Assembly: GCA_016490735.1 (NCBI GenBank)
Contig: JAEMWC010000074.1
Location: 300,001-364,000 of the forward strand
Length of the DNA: 64,000 nt
Direction of reading: 5' to 3'
DNA from: Pachyseris speciosa
Lineage: Eukaryota; Cnidaria; Anthozoa; Scleractinia; Pachyseridae
Part shown: one piece after another, positions 46,601-58,500 of the stretch
Numbering within the stretch: position 1 is the stretch's first letter
Layout: every line of letters starts with the position of its first letter
The notes under the pieces: generated by a model
What the model saw: only the letters and a program-made list of their open reading frames with translations
The model's database searches: none
Told to the model about the DNA's origin: nothing
Made by a program: the position numbers and the translations under genes

Positions 46601-49600
46601 GGAAACTGCAAAATGTTTTTAAAAAATTTCTATCAAGTGGATATTTTATAAACGTGAGAAAAGGCAATTTATGAGTTGTGTAAAATTTCTCTGATTGAAT
46701 TTTCTTGAATTTTGTGTGACGTTTCCTCTTTAGAAGACAAAAATATTGAACCAATAAAAAAAGGGGTCACCAGGCTTGCTTTCTTGCGAAAACCTTCGTG
46801 AGTTGAGCAATTTCCACGCGCGTTTTTGTGCATTTCAAAATCTGGATTCTAAAAGATCGACATTTGCTCTTGCGCTTTGCTGACTGCTGCTAACCTTTAC
46901 GCGTACAAGCGTGGGCACCTTGTTTGCAGTCCACTCGCCGAGTAGATTTGAGTACACAGTTGTTGTTTTTACTGTTTGGCCGAACGTTTGGGCTCTCTTC
47001 AAAGAATTTCTCCACAACCTGTGGCATGACTAATTAAGTGAAGACAAAGTAAAAGCATGGAATTGACTAAATTGATTGCAGAACACATCAACTGCATGCG
47101 ATTCAACTGACACAAGTGCAGATGTGATTCGCGACAAACAACAGGAGGCGGTGAGTCATAGAAATAATAGAATGTTCAGATGTATTACCTGTAAGCTAAA
47201 TTGAAGTGCTATCCCACCTTTGCAGTTTTACAATTTATTATTACTTTCTGGCTCCTTATCCTCCCGGTTCCTGACACGATCAATCACAGTAGAGGTGGAA
47301 ATTTTCTCTTTGGAACTTTAATATGCATTATCAATCTCTGGAATAAAATTTTCCTATGTAAATGGAATTAACTTAAGTCGTTCGAGTACATACAGCCTCA
47401 GATAAATGCAAATTTCTTTTAAAACAGGACAAACGTAGCCTTGCTCAAAGAAAGCCTCGCCCTGCCATATTTGTTTTTGTTTTTCCTGTTCTTCAAATCT
47501 CGCGCATATAAAGTGTGACGCGCGTGCTACTGGCCAGACTCTCCACACGAGGGAAACTGATACCAGCCACCTTAAGCTGTTAGCGAAATTATCATACATG
47601 TATTGCTCATATTGCTTCGAAGATTAGCAAAATAGTCAGCATAATTGCCAGGCTGAGACACTATATTCCTTTAAATACCCTTCTTCAAATTTACTGTTCG
47701 CTGATATTTCTCTACATGCTCCACGGTATACCTGTTTGGGCTCAGGCAGCTCAGTGTGATTTAAAACAGATTCTCACCTTGCAATTCAAAGGTGACAGAC
47801 TGCAAACAAATGTTGCTTCTAAAAATATCTGCATGTAATAACTGTTCATCAGTAGGATACCTAAAATGTGTGCAATTCCACAATTGGTTTCGGCTCCATC
47901 AAATCCTATACCAATTGCAGAACATTTTAGGAGGAGCCACCCACACTGTGAGCACAGTTATTGACAATACATATTAGCAAGGAAAACAACGTAAAATAGT
48001 ACACTTTTTTTTTTATAAGAATATTGTTTTTCCGGCCCAGGCTGAATATTCCTATTTTTCTGCCGATGTTAGGCTGAAAATATTATTGTAATATTCTTAA
48101 TTATAGCTTATGACATTTCCGTTTAAGGACGTATTGTGGTATCCCATTACAAAGTTAAGTGTTTGCTTATATTTGGTATTGCACAAATACATTACATGTA
48201 CCGCTCATCATTGAACATTTGGCTATTGCTAGCTAGTTAAAGTAAAAATGTAAGTAAAAACATATCATCATATGTTATTTACAATTTTTCAACGCACGAA
48301 ATTATATTCTTTTCACAGTTTCAGCCCCAGATTTATTCTTAAAATATTCTTAAAATCTCGCAAATTTCAGCCTCGATATTCTTATAAAATATATTCTTAT
48401 AAATATAAAAAAAAGAGTGTAGGAGCACGTTAAATAACGAACTAAGCACACGTGAACTAAATAACCGTGCACTCGGTCTGATTTTCTTTTCCAGCAAAAG
48501 ATCTCATGCCATCCCTCTTTTTATTGCTTTGAACATTCTACCTGTAAATATGCTCTACTTTAAAACGGTTTCCGCCATAATACATGATGTTTCTACTAGT
48601 TCTACACCTAGCAATATTCGTGAACTTTTTATTCATTCATCTGACGTTCATGCATATCATACATGTACGCGTTTCTCTTCCGCAGAGCATTTTTATGTAC
48701 AGAAATCTAGATTGCATGTAAAAGTTAAGTCTTTTTCTGCGTTTGGTACGAGATTATGGAACTGTCTACACCCCGACTGGCGTAGCTCACGAAAAGAACA
48801 TTCACGAAAGCTCACGAAAGGAAAATTCATAAGTTAATTGCTTCTAACTGTACTTAGGATAATTTGAGGATTATTATGTTGACGCCCATTCTCTAATATT
48901 GAAATTCAATACCAGTAATTATTGTACCTTACAGCTATATACCCGGGGGGGGGGGGGGGGTACTCCCTTATATGGGCTATATAGGTACTCTATGTGTGGC
49001 CCCAAAGGGTATGGTTTTTTAGCCGTTTTGGTCTGAAATAGATTTTGAAGATTTCGGTCTGAAATACGGTATGGTTTGTGCACTCTAGTCTTGAATTGGT
49101 TATGTTTTTTTTAGAAGAAGCTACTTCTTCATCATTTGGGATAACAGAAGCCACAAAAGCCCTTCTTTTTTGTCTTTTAATTATGTTTACGCCAACCGCG
49201 TACGTGAAATAAGTCTGGAATAGGGAATCGAATTTTTTATCAGGTTTGAAATAGGGTAGGGAAAATCGCAGATTTTGGTCTGAAATAGGGTAAGGGTTTG
49301 AGGAAGCGGGCCGCACACCCCCGCCCAATTTTTCTGGGAGCAGCCCCCCCCCCCCTTCCCCGGGGAGGGGGCTATATATCACACTTTCCAGTTTGCTTTT
49401 CTTGTACTTGATTATTGTGTGATGTTTAATTTAACTTTATTGTTTTTAACTTGTAACTTAATGATAACTGTATCTTTTAGCATATCATGTAGTAATCTAA
49501 TGCATAGCTTATAATATAGTAATATTGGAGTACTAATGTAATTTTGTAGCTTATAATGTTTAATGTTTATTTATTACTAATACCCGCCAAGATTAGCTGA

Positions 49601-52600
49601 TGCTATACACGGGTTGGGTAAATTGTCCTTTGATTTTTGTTTGAATTAAGAAAGGAACAGAACAGAACATAACAGCTTAACACTATTGTCGAAATCTCAA
49701 ATTTTCATTTCTATTTCCATTCAACCTCAAATGTCAATCTTAAATTTTTACAGATGTCTCAAGTTTTTCCCCTACGGGCCGGCAAACAGTGATGTCAAAG
49801 AAAAATGCTGGGAAAGTAAGATTATAATATTTTCCCGACTGGCAAAATGATTCGGCGAAACTTTCATACGCTACCATGCAACCACCATCGAAAGATTTTG
49901 CCAATGTGTTGTGAAGAGCAGATAATTTCCCATCCTTGTCTATCCATTTCTACAACCTGTCAATGGGTGTTCCTGCGCTGGCATGCAACTTACTTTCGCA
50001 ATATCTCAAGTTCCGTTCACAGTTGCGGTTATCTGCCAAATCTTTGTTCCACATTTTTAATGTATGATCTTTTTTCATCCACATTAATTTTATTACACGT
50101 TACACAAATTATTTCTCGCTTAGTTGAATTCACAACAAAAATTACTGGCTGAATTTCAAGAAGAAGCGCTTCCTGTTCTTTCGTACCGGCAATTGACATT
50201 CGGTATTTTAACATCGTGAAGTTTTTAGCTTGAATTCAGTTGATATTTTTTAATTTGTATATAACGCAAAGATCGAGCAAGATTAAACCGGCTTTTTAAC
50301 GCACATAACTAGAACAATCTTGAGGTAGAATTAAATTGTTTTTGAAAGCGTGTTGATCAGTTTGCCATTTAAGATCAATTAGGTATAAATAAGCCCGTGC
50401 AGGTTAATGAATGTGTGACTGAAGGATCACAGATGAACAAACTCACAAAACGAACTCGCTCCCTTTTCGCTTCATGGCTTGGCCGGCAGAGCGCTGCGCC
50501 GTTATTTCACGTGGAAATGGGTTCAAATTCCGGCTTTTCATGCCCCTGGTTCGAGTTTAATTAACTAATTTCGCTACTGTTTTGTTCCGCGTTCATTAGT
50601 GCGGCGGTCTCGAGTGTGTGTTTCCCGCAGTACGTACACATATTATGTGATATTTCACATTCAGTTTGTGTCTTAAATAGCAGTGAAAGTCTATAGAGGT
50701 ATAGTAGTCAACTTTGGGAAGTTTTTCCCTTTCATCTGTGTGTTATTTATATTTTTTGAACATTTCTTTGTGAAAATGTCTTGCGGCGTTGCGTTTCTCA
50801 CCATGAACTTCTCTTCTAGTACATGTACGTCTTCAAATTTGTCGCGCGTTTGGAGCTCTCCTAACCTTTTAATCCCGGAGATTAAAGCCTCCCGAAAGCA
50901 AATGAGCAATTGGAGAAAATATGGGGAACACTTCATTTTGATTCAGTTGTAAAAAAAAAAAAAAAATTACGGTGGCTTATGCCTTAATGTTCAATTGTCT
51001 TTTTTTCTTTTGAATTTCTAATCCATGGATACTTGCCTAATTTTTCTCAACCGGTAATTTTTTTTTCGGTACTCGTTTCTCTGTTTATGAAATTTGTTCT
51101 GCGCTAGTCGTTTTCATAACAGCCGAATGCAGTCACAGTTTGTTTAATCAAATCTTAACAAGTTAACAGGCAACTGAAACACGTGAGAGAATCTTACCTC
51201 TAATTTAAAGCCGGCATCACAAATTGGACTCAGCATACACTGATACTAGAGAGATCAATACGATTTAACCTGCGACCAGGCCCAATTGACCAGTGTTGTT
51301 CAGTGAGTGATTCCCGTTGTTGTGAACTAAGTCGTTTATGTTCCAAGCGAAACCAATGCAAAGCTAATAGAACCTGATCGCAGGTTAGAGTCAGCAAAGT
51401 GTTAGCCTTCCTTATTGGTGAATGACCTGAGCTTAGCTTACGTAACTTTATATAGGGTGTATGCTGGGTTTTAACAGGGATCGCCACGGGATCAATCACA
51501 AGGCCGTACAAGCCATTGCAAGTTCATGACAAGAAGCGCTATCAGAAAATTGTTATTTTCAGCGGGAGAAGAAAAAAAAAGAGACAAAAAATGGGAACAG
51601 AATGAACGAATGCAGGAATTTAGCATAGGACCAAAACTCCTACCAATACGGGTCGACGAACTTAGAACACGTGGGGAGTTTTCAATCCCCCTTTGTAGCA
51701 GCCGATTGTATCTTCAAAATGATCAAACTTGCAGCTGTAGAAACACAGCCCGGGGGTGGAGGCGGGAGGAGGGGGTACTGCCTTATACGGACTATAGAGG
51801 TATGTGCGGCCCCTAAGGGTATGGTTTTTTAGCCGTTTCAGTCTCAAATAGGGTATCGATTTTGACCATTTTGGTCTGAATTTGTTTGGGTATGTTTTTA
51901 GAAGCAGCTACTTCGTCCTCATCGGGGCCCATCAACGAAAGCCCTTCCCTGTTTACCCCAACCTTGTACGTGAAATAGATCTGAAATAGGGAATCGAATT
52001 TTTTATCAGGTCTGAAATAGGGTAGGGAAATTCGCAGATCTTGCTCTGAAATAGGGTAAGGGTTTCAGGAAGCGGGCCGCACACCCCACCCAAATTTTCT
52101 GCGAGTACCTCCCCGGGAACACAGTCCAAACTTGTAGAGTTTTATGTGACCAAACGTACAGTTGCAAAAACGATTCGGCGACAGGAATGTGAAAACACAG
52201 GGAAATAAACAGACGAGGGCTCTGAGTATGTGAGCTCGTGCTCGCTGTCAGTTTGTTTTTCTTGTCCACACTATCAGTGAGCCCAACTTGATGTTATCCA
52301 AACTATGAAGAATTTAAGGCAACAGACTTAATACAGTTGATTGCTGCAGTAAACAAATGGGACTTGTTAATTGTTATGCATGAAACTAAACACACAGAAA
52401 CCTCCCTGTTGTTCACATAAAGTGGTTTTATTTTCCTTTTAACCAGAGGCCATCCATTCTAGAAGGATTTACGCAGCCAATTAGCAATGACCGAGGCCAT
52501 ATTCTTCCTGGAATACCACGCTCCTCAAAGAGTCCTTGGGGTGAGTTTGTTGGAACATGGGACATGAGAAAGCCTCCTCTGAGAACAAAAACAATGAAGA

Positions 52601-52896
52601 CAGCTGCCATGACATCAACTGTAGAAAACTCTGCACCCTTTAATGCAGGAAAAGAGCGAACTCCATCCCCCAAGCAAGAAGCTGTCACAGAAAAAGCTGT
52701 AAGTCCAACACCGCAACAAGAAAATCTAAGAACCCCAAGCCCGAGAGATGGAGCTAGCCCTCGGCCTCAGAGCCAGGAAAAGAAGTCACCTAGCCCCACT
52801 AAACCACAAACACCCGAGGTCCCTGCAACTCCAGCTAAAAGCCCGACCCAGGAAAGCGCTACCAAGAAACAAGTTGTGTTGTGTGACCCTTCTTAA
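40681..52896 (+). CDS. CFAP126: CFAP126 / Flattop, 3 exons, 179 aa
   Basis: Flattop is a ciliary protein involved in basal-body positioning and axonemal structure. Exons: 40681-40707 (MSTHFSANQ), 40950-41012 (YDQAFAAQRLQNWEIPQRFKE in two pieces around residue 20) and 52447-52896 (stop TAA). All introns are phase 0 with GT/AG sites. Family hallmarks are the opening FSANQY, LQNWEIP, EGFTQPISNDRGHILPGIPR at about residues 36-55 and SPWGEFVGTWDM at about 58-69. The remaining ~110 residues are disordered and rich in SP/TP motifs, so they may be phosphorylated by proline-directed kinases. The length of 179 is close to that of vertebrate Flattop. AATAAA is at 52937-52942. Intron 2 is 11.4 kb. The first exon codes for only nine residues and would be missed by simple ORF calling. 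Confidence 0.92.
41024..41472. repeat. Long near-perfect hairpin, ~218-bp arms
   Basis: The left arm, about 41024-41241, is the reverse complement of the right arm, about 41253-41472, with only a few mismatches; the loop is 11-12 bp (around TGTAGTCAAGG). It begins 12 bp after the exon 2 donor of CFAP126, so the pre-mRNA would carry the full stem. The right arm contains a 20-codon frame starting MMRKIAEDVTKRLEAYN with no recognised identity. Confidence 0.93.
41483..41750. repeat. MITE-like element bounded by poly-G and poly-C runs
   Basis: TCAACGGTTTGGGTGGGGTG followed by a G run (41509-41524) mirrors a C run (about 41702-41721) followed by CATCCTGGGGCAAACCATTGA. The interior repeats AAATTTGACATT / AATTTCCCACCC phrases in both orientations. 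Confidence 0.75.
41755..41915. repeat. Palindromic MITE
   Basis: TAATCACATGATTTCGAGTGCAATT and AATAAGCAC..AAATTTTTCAAAGAC on the left pair with GTCTTTGAAAAAATTT..GTGCTTATT on the right. Confidence 0.7.
41950..42355. repeat. MITE with ACCTGCCAAC ends
   Basis: ACCTGCCAACTCTCACGCAT at the left and AAAAAGTTGGCAGGT at the right give a short inverted terminus around about 400 bp of non-coding DNA. Confidence 0.65.
42610..43619. mobile_element. piggyBac-like non-autonomous element (TTAA-flanked)
   Basis: TTAACCCATTGGC at 42610 and GTCAATGGGTTAA ending at 43619 give an inverted CCCATTG terminus directly flanked by TTAA on both sides, the target duplication of piggyBac. The interior of about 1 kb encodes no transposase. 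The minus-strand open frame 42533-42913 runs out of the element and is not considered real. Confidence 0.65.
45416..45775. repeat. Repeat with CTAATAAGCCCCC units
   Basis: Imperfect copies of TCTAATAAGCCCCCC occur at about 45418, 45448, 45483, 45500 and 45727, separated by AT-rich sequence and including a long C run (45738-45752). Confidence 0.7.
46323..47578. mobile_element. 1.25-kb TIR element with TTAAGGTGGCTGGTA ends
   Basis: TTAAGGTGGCTGGTACCAG at about 46324 is the inverse of CTGATACCAGCCACCTTAA ending near 47576. A smaller element is nested at about 46552-46780 (TTGGTGACCCCCTATTTTTT / AAAAAAAGGGGTCACCA). No transposase is seen. If TTAA is the target duplication it would be piggyBac-like. 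Confidence 0.65.
48525..49660 (+). mobile_element. LINE (CR1/L2-like) C-terminal fragment split by a repeat
   Basis: The frame 48529-48837 reads NILPVNMLYFKTVSA, DVSTSSTPSNIRELF, TRFSSAEHFYVQKSRLHV and SFSAFGTRLWNCLHPDWR, the conserved tail of coral CR1/L2-type polyproteins. The 3' non-coding end is at 49390-49660. The repeat at 48940-49380 is inserted between them. The fragment is 5' truncated. Confidence 0.65.
48940..49380. repeat. GTCTGAAATAGGGTA-type repeat, copy 1
   Basis: Poly-G at the left (48943-48960) and C-rich at the right (49346-49356). The interior has GGTATGGTTTTTTAGCCGTT, several GGTCTGAAATAG(GG) words and GGAAGCGGGCCGCACACCCC. It shares all of these with 51745-52115. Confidence 0.8.
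50483..50545 (+). repeat. tRNA-like remnant
   Basis: GGCCGGCAGAGCGCTGCGCC and GGGTTCAAATTCC are spaced like box A and box B of a tRNA-derived SINE head. No acceptor stem or SINE body is recognisable, so it is a remnant at most. Confidence 0.4.
51745..52115. repeat. GTCTGAAATAGGGTA-type repeat, copy 2
   Basis: It has the same internal order as the copy at 48940-49380: GGTATGGTTTTTTAGCCGTT, AATAGGGAATCGAATTTTTT, AAATAGGGTAGGGAAA and GGAAGCGGGCCGCACACCCC. Its ends (CCCGGGGGTGG and CTCCCCGGG) are less homopolymeric. Confidence 0.8.
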
Positions 52897-52942
52897 TTAT
52901 GCAGACCACTGTAATATGTAAGTAACGTGTCTTTTGAATAAA

Positions 52943-54130
52943 ACGTGAGATATACAAGTGAACTGTGTCAAAAGTGTGTTGGGTGTTGTTCAAGCAATTA
53001 AGGATGAGAAAATTTTCAAGGCTACAGAGACATGGGCGCCAATCAATGTTTTTCCGCCATTTGTTTCCGTTTGGTTTTTACCCCACAGTTTTTGTTTTGG
53101 TTTTTTTCTTTTCACGAGCTAAGGAAACTGAATTAAGGTTCAAATGTTTCTAGTATTTCCGCTCAAATCCGCTGCTGCTGTCAGGGATATTTATCTTTTC
53201 TCAGCTTGGTAACTCAGGTTTTGCTTATGATCCATCGTAGATTAGCTTAACTGGCCGCTAGTTCCGTTGCGAGGTACACGTATGCTATCTGTGTAGCTAA
53301 GAAATTGTAAAAATGTATGGTTTTGTATATTTTTTTTTGCCGGGTCGAACCGGAAAAGAAAACATGATCAGTCCACTCATATAACTCCTAATCTGGACCT
53401 GTAGAGGCACACATTGAACGATCAAGGAACGAAAACGATCGCAAATCGACCCAGAAATCATCCGATGCGCAAGTTTGTCGATTAAAGGTTGAGTATTATC
53501 ACTGAGCAACCCTAATTGTCAACACGCACGCGGGTTTATCAAGGGATAAAAATAATACGAAACAGGATGCAAATATTGAACATGGTAGAGTAAAACAAAG
53601 AATTCTCGCTGAGCGCAAAACATCAAATGTGAAACTATTTTCAACACGCTTTTCGATGTTCGCTAATCTTAACGTGCCTCGTGCCATTTCTTCGTGCTTG
53701 TAGCTTGTACCGCATGTGCAAGACTGTACAGATCCAACACGAATTTCGTGGAAAAAATTTCTACGAAACCTGCAGGGCGTCGCAGTGAAATGTGCGAAAT
53801 GTCTATAACTTGGGGATGAGTTTAAACAAAATTCTTCCACTTGAAATGATGCCCTCTAAGGAATCAGAGGAATGAAAAACTGTCCTCAAAACTGCGGACT
53901 TTCTTATCATTCTTACCCGCCCACTGTACTGCCTCTATCTTCCCTCACACAACCCCCATCCCACCCCGCGACGCCTTATCTCGAGGGTAATCGTATGTTG
54001 AGTTGAGCTTTGTGGATACCTTACTAATTGTCAGTTATGATTAGTTAAGCGAAAAGGTACTTAAATTCATGTTTTTAAACCCGGCTTTTTGTTGCTGAAA
54101 GTATGCAAGTTTCACCATACCATGTAAGTG
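52943..54130. other. Intergenic, no gene seen
   Basis: 3' flank of CFAP126. The minus-strand frame 53499-53840 (113 residues) shows no domain, conserved motif or splice-supported extension. Nothing else stands out. Confidence 0.5.
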
Positions 54131-55489
54131 TTACAGCGGTGATTATATTGCCGTGAACACCTAAAATATGTCTGGAATGTTAATTGTGTTGTAACCAATC
54201 ACAGGCGAGATCTTCAAACCACAGAAACCACAGGCAACGAACGGTCACGGAACAAATCATTTTCGTTTTGTTTAACATGTTTAAGGATACAAGCTGTCTT
54301 ATTAGGAATTTAAAACACCACTGCTCCCCAAGATCAGTGCTGAGGACCGCATTCAGCACATCGTTCGATTTTAGAAAGGAAAATTTAGAAGCCAACGCGA
54401 CGCGACGACGACCGGCTTTCCATGGAACGACATATTACACGGAGACAATAAAAAATGAACAATCGTGTATTCTTAGATAAATAAATTTTCAGATATGCAT
54501 TCAACAATATAAAGCCGTTGGGTTGTAACATGCGAGTTTACGGACATTTACGGAGATTCTTTTGGTAAGAAGAACTGCGATCGGAGATAATCATGTTTTT
54601 TTTCTTTTCAAAAGGAAAATTAACGATAAAAATGTGCTAATAATCGCATCCAAAGGGGACTTCAAATCTTATTGGCTAAATCCCCTCATAACTAGTTTCC
54701 TACAGCATGTAATCCCCCTGATATCAAATGCATAAATGCCTTCAGAGAAAAAGCAAAATTATATTTTGTTTACTTTGCGCGATGTGTCAATCATTCCATA
54801 GATGTTGAATTTGGTCGGTGGTTTTCCAGTTTGCGATCTTGCGATCAAGGAACTTCTGCCGGCACAGTAGTTCGAAGGTTTAATCGTTAGCGCACGTAAA
54901 TCCAATCCCCTTGTTCTACAAAAAAATATTAGCGAGGATTATGTTATCAGAAACGAAAACATCGACAAGAACAACTCTCGAATTTCAACTTTATTATTAG
55001 CTACCAAAAAAAAGAATAAATTACCAAAATAGTAAATCTACCTGACCTAACAAAAAAGGGTTAAAGCGTGCTGCAATAGCCGCGAAGCGATGGGAATCAG
55101 AAAATTCTAGCGGCTTACCTTGCAACATTGTAACTTGCGATCAGGCGTAACAACCGATTTCGATCGTTACAAAAAGTTTGAAAATTCCCACGCCAAACCG
55201 TCGCGTGCGTCGGCCCGGCACTTCGGCTTTGTAATTTATTTCAAAATCCTTCAAACCTGTATTCTTCGCTATTATAGCACACACTGTAAACAAATAGGAA
55301 GGAAAAGCAATTGTTTACTTGTAAAGAGACTGAATGTTAAAACAAAACGAAAATAATTTGTTCCGTGACAGATAGGAAACCGTTGCCTGTGGTTTCTGTG
55401 GTTTGAAGATCTCGCCTGTGATTGGTTACAACACAATTAACATTCCAGACATATTTTAGGTGTTCACGGCAATACAATCACCGCTGTAA
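54131..55489. mobile_element. 1.36-kb TIR element, 109-bp arms
   Basis: The left arm 54131-54239 (TTACAGCGGTGATT...GGCAACG) is the reverse complement of the right arm 55381-55489, with very few differences. No target duplication is obvious and the interior encodes no recognisable transposase. The short frames at 54184-54480 and 55120-55356 are not supported. Confidence 0.85.
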
Positions 55490-55833
55490 GTGCATTTCAT
55501 TACTAGCCATTTCAAAGGACTTTAATTTAAAATTTAAAATTATTCCAGGCGAGCATGTCCCCGGCCCCCCTAGTTGACTCACGCTAACGCGTTCCAAGCG
55601 AGTCCCCCCCCCCCCCAATTGCAAACTTGCTGCGCGGGCCCTGCTTACCTGCCACCATACTATCCCTGGCGTTTCATTGGTAGGTGCATTTGTTGATGTG
55701 GATTTGCACTTAAGAAAACTTGTTCTCCCGTATTAATTTTAGGAACGTCATCTGTTATGATTATCGGAATCACGAACACCATATGTAATTTATAGAGAGA
55801 AAATTTCAAGCTCTGAGAGATTTTTCAACTTAC

Positions 55834-56032
55834 CGTGTAACCGCCAGGGAAGTTACTAATCTTCTTATGAACCAAACACTATCAGTCTGTTGAGAGGCCC
55901 CCGCTTGCTCAACTAGCGCGCCATATTGACTAAATGAATAATCCCCCATTGAATTGAGCGAAGAGCGGCCAAGGCTGCTGATGACTTCGGTGCCAAGTAG
56001 CAATAAGGAGGTAACCACACAACACATCTAAG
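55834..56032 (-). CDS. Possible first coding exon of an unidentified gene
   Basis: On the minus strand ATG at 56027 opens 64 codons plus two bases that end at a good donor (CG|GTAAGT, donor at 55829-55833). Five bases upstream of the ATG is an acceptor (TTCTGGAAACAG), which implies a 5' UTR exon. A donor-like TAC|GTGAGT at 58366-58370 with promoter-like sequence behind it could provide that. The N-terminus MCCVVTSLLLLGTEVISSLG is hydrophobic and could be a signal peptide or anchor; residues 27-56 (GDYSFSQYGALVEQ...SVWFIRR) are polar. I do not recognise it and could not find the following exon. It may be a real gene or a chance frame. Confidence 0.35.
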
Positions 56033-58370
56033 CTGTTTCCAGAACATTTTCCCGCAGCCGTATATGCAACACCGAGTGATTCAAGGGGTCTTCACATAAC
56101 TTTGGTCTATTTAATGGCAACTTTCTCCCGTGTTGAGGCGGATCTAGTTCTCCTAGAAGGTTGTCACTAATTGTTAACCCACCAGCTTCGGTATGATAGA
56201 CGCTTTAAGTGTGAGTGTGAAATTCTGTCAACAGTTGCCGTCTGCATGAGTGGCAATCGTTCCCTTGGAAATCAGCAGAAACACCAGGGACACCCACAGA
56301 AACATTGTTGCCGAAACGTTTCCGCTTGAAATACAACAAAATTTTTCAGCGTTACTGAGAGAAAGCTGTACTCATAGTGCATGATGTACATCGGTTCACT
56401 AGTCAAGAGACCTTTGTACCTATTTGTGGCATATCTAAAGAGGGAACGAGCTCGGGTTTGTATTTTTATCAAAGTCGATACAACTGACGTCGACCTATCA
56501 AACTGTCTTAGAAGACCTTTAATGATTGATGCATTCGACAAAGAGATTCGGTTGAAGTAGTTTATTTTCAAGCTATTTGGTTTCTAAGTTCGGGAATTTC
56601 CGTGCGCTCGTTCTCGGGTTAACTAGCAATGCAATTTCAGATTTTTCTCTGAGTTCTGTCCCTCTCACCTCACCCTGGGAACGAGGTTGGCTCCGAGGTC
56701 GTGTCTTGCGCTTCCCTCTGGGCTAAATAAACCCCTGTTATGCACACACTGAAGTATGATAATTAGAAACGGAATGCAAAACGAAAGAAATATAATGTAT
56801 CACCGGGCAAGTAGCCGATTACTAAGGTAGCTTGGAACGGAGGCAGAACGGAGCATACTTTTTACCGCTGTTTTCACCTCTTCCACTCTCACTCCCTCTC
56901 AAGGGGACCGCGCCAGCATTAGATCCCATCGGCCTGAGCCCCTCGACCTAGAGGGGCCTGAACTCAAAAATCTAAACCAATGAATCTAAAAAAAAAAATC
57001 TAAACCAATCTAGACCAATGACGACACAGCCTTTACCACGCATATGTCTTTACAAAACTTTTAAAGAAAAATCAAATTTGTTATCTTGGCCATTCCCATT
57101 ACGCATATAAGACAGTTTACAGCAGCTGAAACAAATACTCAGTGGTTCTAATTCAACAAAACCCCTTCAAACCTTCAATGCTGGTGCCTTGGTCGATGTT
57201 CGCTTGCATCGGGCTAGCTCGATCCGGGAAATATTCATGCATTCATTTCCCTTAGTGACCTATGGTCTTATACTGTGGGGTTCTTGACATGGCATCTGCT
57301 GAACTCCTACAACGGGCCCAATGGCCGACCCTCTCCTTTCATTATAAATCTGCTATTTTTATTTGTTTTCATAAAGCCTTCCATGATAGGCTACCCGTCA
57401 CATTAATCGATTGTATTTCAAAGAAACGGGACACAAGTTATTCAACCCGGGCATGCGCTTCCCTAATGGTTCCACGTTTCAGACACCCGCTACATGAAAG
57501 ACTCCGTCGCGTATAGAAGATCAGTCGGCTGTCGTGGCCGAGGAGGTCTTGGCTGAGTACGTCGCCCTAGCCCTTCAAAGTTCAAGTTTAAGCAGCGCGA
57601 AATCAAAGACAGTACGGCTGTGAAGTTTACGTTCGAGTTAGTTTCTTACAGCGTTCACCATGCAGTTAACTTGGGGGAATAAATTCCTTCAAAGGAGCAA
57701 GGAATTTCACTTTATTTTGTTATGGCGAGTGTTTTTGCGTAGGCGTTGAAAAACTCCTCGCATTGATATTCTCAAATAGGATTAGAACTGATTTCGCTGT
57801 TTAGAACAACAACACGACAGTAGAAAAAAAAAAGGCTTGAAATTATAATTTTGATATTCACAAAGTCTACTGGTTCAGTACTATATTAAACAGAGGCCAC
57901 GACTCCCGGTATGATCTATGAGACCAATAATTACAAAATTACTGACAAATCGTGTGGAAACGATTATTTATTTACATTCACTTGCGACTGAAATGAATCA
58001 AGATACGTCAATCGCGTTCGAATATAGTGTAATTATTTTAAAGTAAAATACATATCGATTAACCGTCCGAACAACCTTGCAAATCTTACTGCATGCTAAG
58101 AATGTCTGAAATTAGCATTCAAAATTCTGGAAATGGCGTAAAACACAGCTGTTGACATAAAAATAAAACAATGAAGCTGTACTAACGAAATCCTCTTGCC
58201 ATTTGCCGCGCCGCCATTTCACTGCATAAAACAACTGCTGAAAATAAACGCAGATGGAAGGTACATAAATGTTCAATCTGAATGAATTAGGAAGGTTTTT
58301 CAGTACGATTAAACGGTTAAAAAATCAAAGAAGCCTGTTGAAAAGTAGAAAGAAGCGATTTTAAACTCAC
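56033..58370. other. Putative 5' UTR intron or intergenic DNA, with a LINE remnant
   Basis: At about 57230-57516 (plus) the translated fragments LVTYGLILWGS, FHDRLPVTLIDC and TRACASLMVPRF resemble the C-terminal region of CR1/L2-type LINEs with frameshifts. The rest shows nothing recognisable. Confidence 0.5.
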
Positions 58371-58429
58371 GTACCAGAGACTACTTGAAACCTCTTCTCC
58401 CGACGTAGTAGGATTTACCGCTACGGCTG

Positions 58430-58500
58430 AAAGCAAATGCCTGCCATGCGCAGTAGTCCATATTTTTACAAAATTACTTCCGGTTTCCGTACTGGAGCCT
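58430..58500 (-). promoter_or_regulatory. Promoter-like segment with ETS and NRF-1-like motifs
   Basis: ACTTCCGG (58476-58483; CCGGAAGT on minus) matches the ETS consensus, and CATGCGCAG (58445-58453) is NRF-1-like. The two together are typical of animal housekeeping promoters. It lies just upstream, on the minus strand, of the donor-like site at 58366-58370. Confidence 0.4.

Larger units (their letters stand above)
41013..52446 (+). other. CFAP126 intron 2 (11.4 kb), repeat-filled
   Basis: Donor GTAATG and acceptor TTTAACCAG. No other gene was recognised inside. 43620-45400 contains only short unsupported frames (including 44830-45246, no domain). 45790-46320 and 47580-48520 show nothing specific. 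49680-51740 holds no clear gene. The individual elements are listed separately. Confidence 0.7.

Noticed and set aside
53499..53840. 113-residue minus-strand frame as a continuation of the 55.8-kb exon
   Set aside because: No acceptor in the right phase and no similarity to anything I recognise.
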